Below, one piece after another: positions 5,647-9,009 of a stretch of DNA of 9,009 nucleotides. Origin of the DNA: Pontixanthobacter aestiaquae (lineage in GTDB: Bacteria; Pseudomonadota; Alphaproteobacteria; Sphingomonadales; Sphingomonadaceae); NCBI RefSeq assembly GCF_009827455.1, contig NZ_WTYZ01000002.1, positions 1-9,009 on the forward strand, in the 5' to 3' direction. Both the position numbers and the translations under genes were made by a program. Every line of letters begins with the position of its first letter. Positions within the stretch are counted from its first letter, which is position 1. The notes beneath the pieces were generated by a model, which was given only the letters and a program-made list of their open reading frames with translations, had not been told where the DNA came from and made no database searches.

Positions 5647-7664
5647 GGGCATACTCCCGACACGCCAAGCGGCTGCGTCTCGCTGATCTTACGGCCTCTA
5701 TCGTCATAGGTGTAACAGGTCCGTAGCGTCTGACCATCAGCGGTGACAGCAGTACCAAGTAATAGTAGATTGCTGCCCTTAGATGCGCTGCCTTGCTGAT
5801 ACTCATAGGTAGTGACGACTTCATCCGAAGCGCCAGCGGCACAATTGCCATTGCTATCGGCTGCACTGGTCTTGCAATATTCTTCTGACGTTAGCACCCA
5901 AACCGGCGACGTGGAAATCATATATCCAGAGCCGCTCTTCTTCCACGGACTCATCTGCGTGTAAGTATAACGAGTTTCAGGACGAACGCCGCTTGCATCC
6001 GCCGGAAGCGTCCTCTTCAGGACCCCGCCGTGCAAGGACGAGTAAACGGCGTTAGTCACGCGACCTTTGCCGTCAGTTAATGTCGTGGGCTTGCTACAAT
6101 TCACTTCGGTGGAGCAGTCATAGGTGAAACGGCGCGTTATGTTGGGATCGTTTGTACCTAAGCGCGGCTTGTCGACGACAGTAAGAATGTTTCCATAAAG
6201 ATCATATGTATAATCTGACTGGCTCCCATCTGGACGTTTCCAATATTTAGCAGATACTGCCGCGCATCCGGTAACATAGGGGTAACCGGGCTGTCCGCCA
6301 GCGCCAATCAGTGTGCAGTAATCTGCGTTGAGCTCCTGGCCCAGCTCGTCGACGATTTTTTTGGGGTTTGGAGAAATCATGTATGAATCGCCATATTGAT
6401 AACCGGGACGTGTCATCTCCTGATACCTTACCGAAACTGTTTCCCCGTCAGCGTCCGTCACGACGCCACCGGCCACTTCCATTTCAATTTCATTATGTTC
6501 GGTTATGTACCAGTCGTAGGAATATGTTGGCCCGTCCGTGAACGTCTGGCTGGTTGTGTATCTGTAGAATGGGTTGGCAAAGTTGGAGTTTACCAAATAG
6601 GGCGTAATCTCACCCGGATAGAAAAAACTGTCAGTCCAAGTGTAGTTGCTATTTGGCCAATTTTGGGTTGCTGTTGCACGAGCTGCCGGACTAAACGTAG
6701 AGGAATATGTCCAGACGTTGTTCCCGGAATCCGTAGCCGCAGTCATATAACCGTTTGAGCCATATGAATAACTCGTCTTATAGCTCGCGGAAGCACAGCT
6801 ATTAGCCGTCGGGACTGTTTCAATCGCTGCGTTAAAAACGCACGCTTTGCTCACGAATCTATCGACCGGATTTGTGACCCACTCAAGAATGAGTACATAA
6901 CCGGTGCTGCTTGTCACCCGTCTTAAAAAGGTATAGCTTGATGCAGTTGGCTCGTCATAGCTCAACGTATAAGTGACACCGCTTGGTTCTTCAATCTTAG
7001 ATGCGTAATATCCCTCGCCGCTCCGGCCATGACCTCTGTTAGGGCCATCGGAATAGGTACCGGCAGGTCGGAAGGTTATCTTTGCGCCATCAGCGGCCGT
7101 ATACAGCAGGTACCGATCCAGTGCCCCGGGGCCAGTGGGCACTGCCTGCAAGCGCGCCCTGTAATCCGGTGACCGAGTTGTAAAACTATTTGAGTTTCCT
7201 GCGGACAAGAATCCCGTACCCCGAGCGCCGCGAACAGAAAAACTTGCGTCACCGCCCTTAACCGGAATGTACGTCGCGAATATGTGCCAGTTGTGGGAGA
7301 ACTGTCCCATCGGTTTCCACGCACTTTGCAATGACCCATTTGTTCGAGAAAAACTTATACCGCCAACTACTCCAATGGTTAAGTCAGTTTTTTTGTAGAT
7401 GTATAGCCCGGTGCGCATGTCCACGCCGCCTTGGCTGATCGCGTATTGTTCTGCTGGAGAAGGCGGTATTGCATCAGGAGGGGGTGGGCCGTCTTGCGCA
7501 GAAAGCTGTCCGCCTTGCACGGCCAAAGCGCCCAATAGAGCCAAGGCCCTGCCACCAAGTGCCACACGCACGCACATGATAACATTCCCAACCCAAGATT
7601 GCCGAACGTAACCCCTAGAACCGGCGCGCGTATATTGAGTTCTGTTTTGGCCAAAATTTTGCAT
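5643..7664 (-). CDS. Rhs/YD-repeat protein, N-terminal shell half without toxin (gene B)
   Basis: This exported protein of 673 residues (from ATG 7662-7664) corresponds to the N-terminal half of an Rhs shell. Within it, MCVRVALGGRALALLGALAV...LSAQ is a signal peptide-like stretch, followed by a Pro-rich segment (DGPPPPDAIPPSP) and the typical Rhs opening SQGGVDMRTGLYIYKKTDL. Then come beta-rich and YD-type motifs (FSHNWHIFATY, YSYGSNGYMTAATD, YTYDLYGNILTVVD, CYTYDDRGRKISETQP). It stops at 5643 just where a full-length Rhs would continue into gene C. The start is uncertain. ATG 7730 overlaps the gene A stop (TAATG) but has no ribosome binding site. ATG 7664 has GAGAAG 4 bases upstream. ATG 7577 would give the most ordinary signal peptide. 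DNA here is visibly poorer in G+C than in gene C (23 of 60 at 6181-6240). It probably assembles with gene C to close the shell (inference). Confidence 0.8.
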   Translation of the reverse strand: MQNFGQNRTQYTRAGSRGYVRQSWVGNVIMCVRVALGGRALALLGALAVQGGQLSAQDGPPPPDAIPPSPAEQYAISQGGVDMRTGLYIYKKTDLTIGVVGGISFSRTNGSLQSAWKPMGQFSHNWHIFATYIPVKGGDASFSVRGARGTGFLSAGNSNSFTTRSPDYRARLQAVPTGPGALDRYLLYTAADGAKITFRPAGTYSDGPNRGHGRSGEGYYASKIEEPSGVTYTLSYDEPTASSYTFLRRVTSSTGYVLILEWVTNPVDRFVSKACVFNAAIETVPTANSCASASYKTSYSYGSNGYMTAATDSGNNVWTYSSTFSPAARATATQNWPNSNYTWTDSFFYPGEITPYLVNSNFANPFYRYTTSQTFTDGPTYSYDWYITEHNEIEMEVAGGVVTDADGETVSVRYQEMTRPGYQYGDSYMISPNPKKIVDELGQELNADYCTLIGAGGQPGYPYVTGCAAVSAKYWKRPDGSQSDYTYDLYGNILTVVDKPRLGTNDPNITRRFTYDCSTEVNCSKPTTLTDGKGRVTNAVYSSLHGGVLKRTLPADASGVRPETRYTYTQMSPWKKSGSGYMISTSPVWVLTSEEYCKTSAADSNGNCAAGASDEVVTTYEYQQGSASKGSNLLLLGTAVTADGQTLRTCYTYDDRGRKISETQPLGVSGVCP

Positions 7665-7729
7665 AATACTTCTCGCAGTGCTCAAAAAGTATGCCTTACT
7701 TTTCAAATCAGCTTTGTTTAGGCTTCTCA

Positions 7730-8365
7730 TTACTGGCACGATACACCGCAATCATCGTCATCAATAATTGTACCCACGGCGGCCCCATCAGAGATTGTCA
7801 CACCTCCGCTTGGACTAGAGAGGTTGAACGCAAACGTCTCTGGGCTCTCAATAAACAAGTCTTGTGATGTCGTGATAAGAATCCACTTACTCGTTTCGCC
7901 TGCGGAGAAGTTCAGTGTCCCCGATGTTGCCTGAAAGTCATTTGGCCCTGCCGATCCATAACTCGTAGCATAAGCGACGCTAGCGCTTGTATTGTGTGGA
8001 GAGCTTAATGTGACAAAGAAATACATGGCTCCACCTTCGGTTGCCGCTGCGTCAGCAACGCCAAGCGCTGGCGGCGGCGGTGGTGGAGGCGGTGGTGGAG
8101 CCGTTCCGCCACCATTTGAACCGCTCTCCGTACAGGCCGATACTGTACTATCGGAAGTTAACTGAAGCTCAGTCCTATTACCAGCATCATCATAACAAAA
8201 CGAATGCGTTTCATCGTCATTTTGGCCGCCCGACGTGTCGACAATGATCAGCCGGCCTAAAGCATCGTATGAATATTCCTCAGTGCTAGTAGTTTGAGCG
8301 AAAGCAGCAGAACTTCCAAGAACGAGAACAAGTGCTGTTAAGCCAAAAAAATGGGTAGTTCGCAT
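7730..8365 (-). CDS. Exported YD-repeat and Calx-beta domain protein (gene A)
   Basis: This is a 211-residue secreted protein. Residues 1-23 are a clear signal peptide (MRTTHFFGL..., AFA cleavage). Residues 29-67 contain two YD-type motifs (EEYSYDALGRL and FCYDDAGNRTEL). A Gly/Ser stretch leads to ten prolines at 90-99. Residues 100-205 form a Calx-beta domain, with ATEGGAMYFFVTLS, ATSGTLNFSAGE and a terminal IIDDDD; such domains bind calcium and often mediate adhesion or stiffen extracellular proteins. It ends DDDDCGVSCQ. I prefer the ATG at 8365 to that at 8398: the signal peptide begins there, and GGGGGC lies 8-9 bases upstream. It is the first of the exported Rhs genes and its stop overlaps a possible gene B start (TAATG), so co-translation is likely. 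Its short YD segment may dock onto the Rhs shell, or it may be a leftover 5' end of a longer Rhs gene. The role is not known to me. Confidence 0.82.
   Translation of the reverse strand: MRTTHFFGLTALVLVLGSSAAFAQTTSTEEYSYDALGRLIIVDTSGGQNDDETHSFCYDDAGNRTELQLTSDSTVSACTESGSNGGGTAPPPPPPPPPPALGVADAAATEGGAMYFFVTLSSPHNTSASVAYATSYGSAGPNDFQATSGTLNFSAGETSKWILITTSQDLFIESPETFAFNLSSPSGGVTISDGAAVGTIIDDDDCGVSCQ
8069..8098 (-). repeat. Polyproline-coding tract in gene A
   Basis: Ten consecutive CCN codons (CCA, CCG and CCT mixed) encode ten prolines between the YD motifs and the Calx-beta domain. The tract acts as a rigid spacer and would need EF-P for smooth translation. Mixed third bases make it less prone to slippage than a pure triplet repeat. 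Confidence 0.7.
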
Positions 8366-8379
8366 TGACAATCGCCCCC

Positions 8380-8396
8380 GTTCGATTCGCTCGAAC
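8380..8396. promoter_or_regulatory. Inverted repeat directly upstream of the gene A ribosome binding site
   Basis: GTTCGA-TTCGC-TCGAAC is a perfect 6-base inverted repeat with a 5-base loop. In the gene A transcript it would form a hairpin ending right before the GGGGGC ribosome binding site (8374-8379 on the minus strand). It could be a protein binding site or an mRNA element affecting translation; its function is unknown. Confidence 0.35.
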
Positions 8397-8523
8397 ATGA
8401 CAGGATACTAAATTGAGTCAACTTGACGCGAGCGTAAATTATTACAGTTCAATGATATATCGGCGTCGTTACAGGATGCGAATTACTTAAGTCCGCCTGT
8501 GGATATCTAGTTATGTCGATCCG
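8397..8523 (-). promoter_or_regulatory. Probable promoter region of the exported Rhs operon
   Basis: This AT-rich gap separates the stop of the TrbC/VirB2-like gene (8524) from gene A and is the only sizeable non-coding space before the operon. On the minus strand it contains TTGAAC and TTGACT as -35-like hexamers, but no convincing -10 at the right distance. It also holds an 11-base near-palindrome, GTCAACTTGAC (8417-8427), that might be an operator. The exact promoter cannot be fixed by eye. Confidence 0.35.
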
Positions 8524-8889
8524 TTAGTCGCTTCTATGGGAAGCCCCGGCGTAAGGGTCATAATCAGCGGGCGGTAATTCTTCGCGCGGCCCCAGTTCCG
8601 TATTTGGACTTGCAACGTATGCTTGCGGTGCGGCAGTTTCTTGTGATATCAAGCCCATCAAAGCACTCGCTAGGACTGGCGCTCCAAGCAAAACAAAACA
8701 TCCTAGGATAACCCGCAGCGCTACTCTTGCTGACAGGTGGCCGGTTAACATCATCAATCCGACATAAGCGACAGCCAGAACGCACAAGCTAATGGCCACA
8801 CTGCCAAGCATAGTATCGGTGATCCAATTGACCGCGTTCGCGACGGGATCGCTGCCAGAGGGTTCGAATAAGGATGATCGAATAGGCAC
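8524..8889 (-). CDS. TrbC/VirB2-like small membrane protein
   Basis: This is a 121-residue protein with two membrane helices, about 27-48 (MLGSVAISLCVLAVAYVGLMML) shortened here to its bounds, and 56-81 (VALRVILGCFVLLGAPVLAS), joined by a short polar loop (TGHLSAR). Length, helix pair and the WITDTMLGSVA entry resemble the TrbC/VirB2 family, the pilin-like subunits of type IV secretion and conjugation systems. The tail is acidic and Pro-rich (EELPPADYDPYAGAS). A GTG at 8887-8889 is the first possible start after an in-frame TAA; no ribosome binding site precedes it, so it may be leaderless or start elsewhere. No other secretion gene is visible in the window. It lies in the same direction as the Rhs operon, 158 bases before gene A, and could be linked to its export or delivery, which is inference. 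It could equally be an isolated remnant of a conjugative region. Confidence 0.7.
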   Translation of the reverse strand: MPIRSSLFEPSGSDPVANAVNWITDTMLGSVAISLCVLAVAYVGLMMLTGHLSARVALRVILGCFVLLGAPVLASALMGLISQETAAPQAYVASPNTELGPREELPPADYDPYAGASHRSD

Positions 8890-8995
8890 GGCGAGTACTT
8901 ATTGCGGATATACGGCAAATTGCTACCCTCCGTGTATCTCGAGGTATTGTCGTAACCCCGAGCATCGCGATGCTCTCTTAATAGGAGAGTTCGTG
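8890..8995. promoter_or_regulatory. Divergent intergenic region with two inverted repeats
   Basis: This region lies between the GTG of the VirB2-like gene and a plus-strand start at 8996. It holds an imperfect inverted repeat, GATATACGG (8907-8915) and CCGTGTATC (8930-8938), with one mismatch and a 14-base spacer, and a perfect 16-base palindrome, GAGCATCGCGATGCTC (8960-8975). Both are candidate operators, and two divergent promoters are expected here. I cannot place -35/-10 elements confidently. Confidence 0.45.
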
Positions 8996-9009
8996 ATGAG
9001 GATTTTGTC
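8996..9009 (+). CDS. Start of a divergent gene, truncated by the window edge
   Basis: ATG at 8996-8998 (reading Met-Arg-Ile-Leu) is preceded at 6 bases by a good ribosome binding site, AGGAGAG (8983-8989). Only four codons are visible, so no product can be named. A GTG at 8993 is a less likely start because it lies closer to the binding site. Confidence 0.5.

Overview
The window looks like part of an alphaproteobacterial chromosome, probably from the Sphingomonadales (Sphingomonas/Erythrobacter relatives). I infer this from remembered resemblance of the YD-repeat (Rhs) core proteins to that group, the moderate-to-high GC of the core and the Sec-type signal peptides. No rRNA, tRNA or housekeeping gene is present to confirm it. 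Nearly everything is on the minus strand, so the biological order runs from high to low coordinates.

Right edge, 8890-9009: a short divergent intergenic region with two inverted repeats and the first codons of a plus-strand gene that leaves the window. On the minus strand follow a small two-helix membrane protein of TrbC/VirB2 (pilin-like) type (8524-8889) and then a tight series of exported YD-repeat genes. Gene A (7730-8365) has a signal peptide, two YD motifs, a ten-proline linker and a Calx-beta domain. Gene B (5643-7664) is the N-terminal half of an Rhs shell. Gene C (2998-5646) is the C-terminal half of the shell, the conserved Rhs core, and a C-terminal HNH nuclease tip. Gene D (2614-2994) is the presumed cognate immunity gene, starting 3 bases after the toxin stop. 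B and C overlap by 4 bases (ATGA). Together they would make one ordinary full-length Rhs protein, but they are encoded as two separately exported chains.

From 2572 to the left edge lie displaced pieces of the same core. One orphan module (741-2572) starts abruptly 41 bases after immunity gene D. It holds a core fragment with two single-base frameshifts, a Hint (intein-like) autoprocessing domain, a small basic C-terminal domain that may be a nuclease, and an RraB-like immunity gene coupled by a TTGA stop/start overlap. A second core fragment (1-310) leaves the left edge and probably leads into a third toxin module. Between them, 311-740 has no recognisable gene.

Reading the locus as a whole: this is a polymorphic Rhs toxin locus. 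The active-looking operon carries one toxin/immunity pair, and a silent or decaying store of alternative tips lies downstream, sharing core DNA through which recombination could exchange the tip. Toxin tips and immunity genes are AT-rich compared with the core (20 G+C of 60 at 2821-2880 against 36 of 60 at 4561-4620, counted by hand), as expected of modules acquired horizontally. The family itself is known. The less ordinary parts are the Sec-exported split shell with its small Calx-beta partner, the nearby VirB2-like gene, the unidentified Hint-linked toxin with an RraB-like partner, and the frameshifts around the orphan's cleavage motif.
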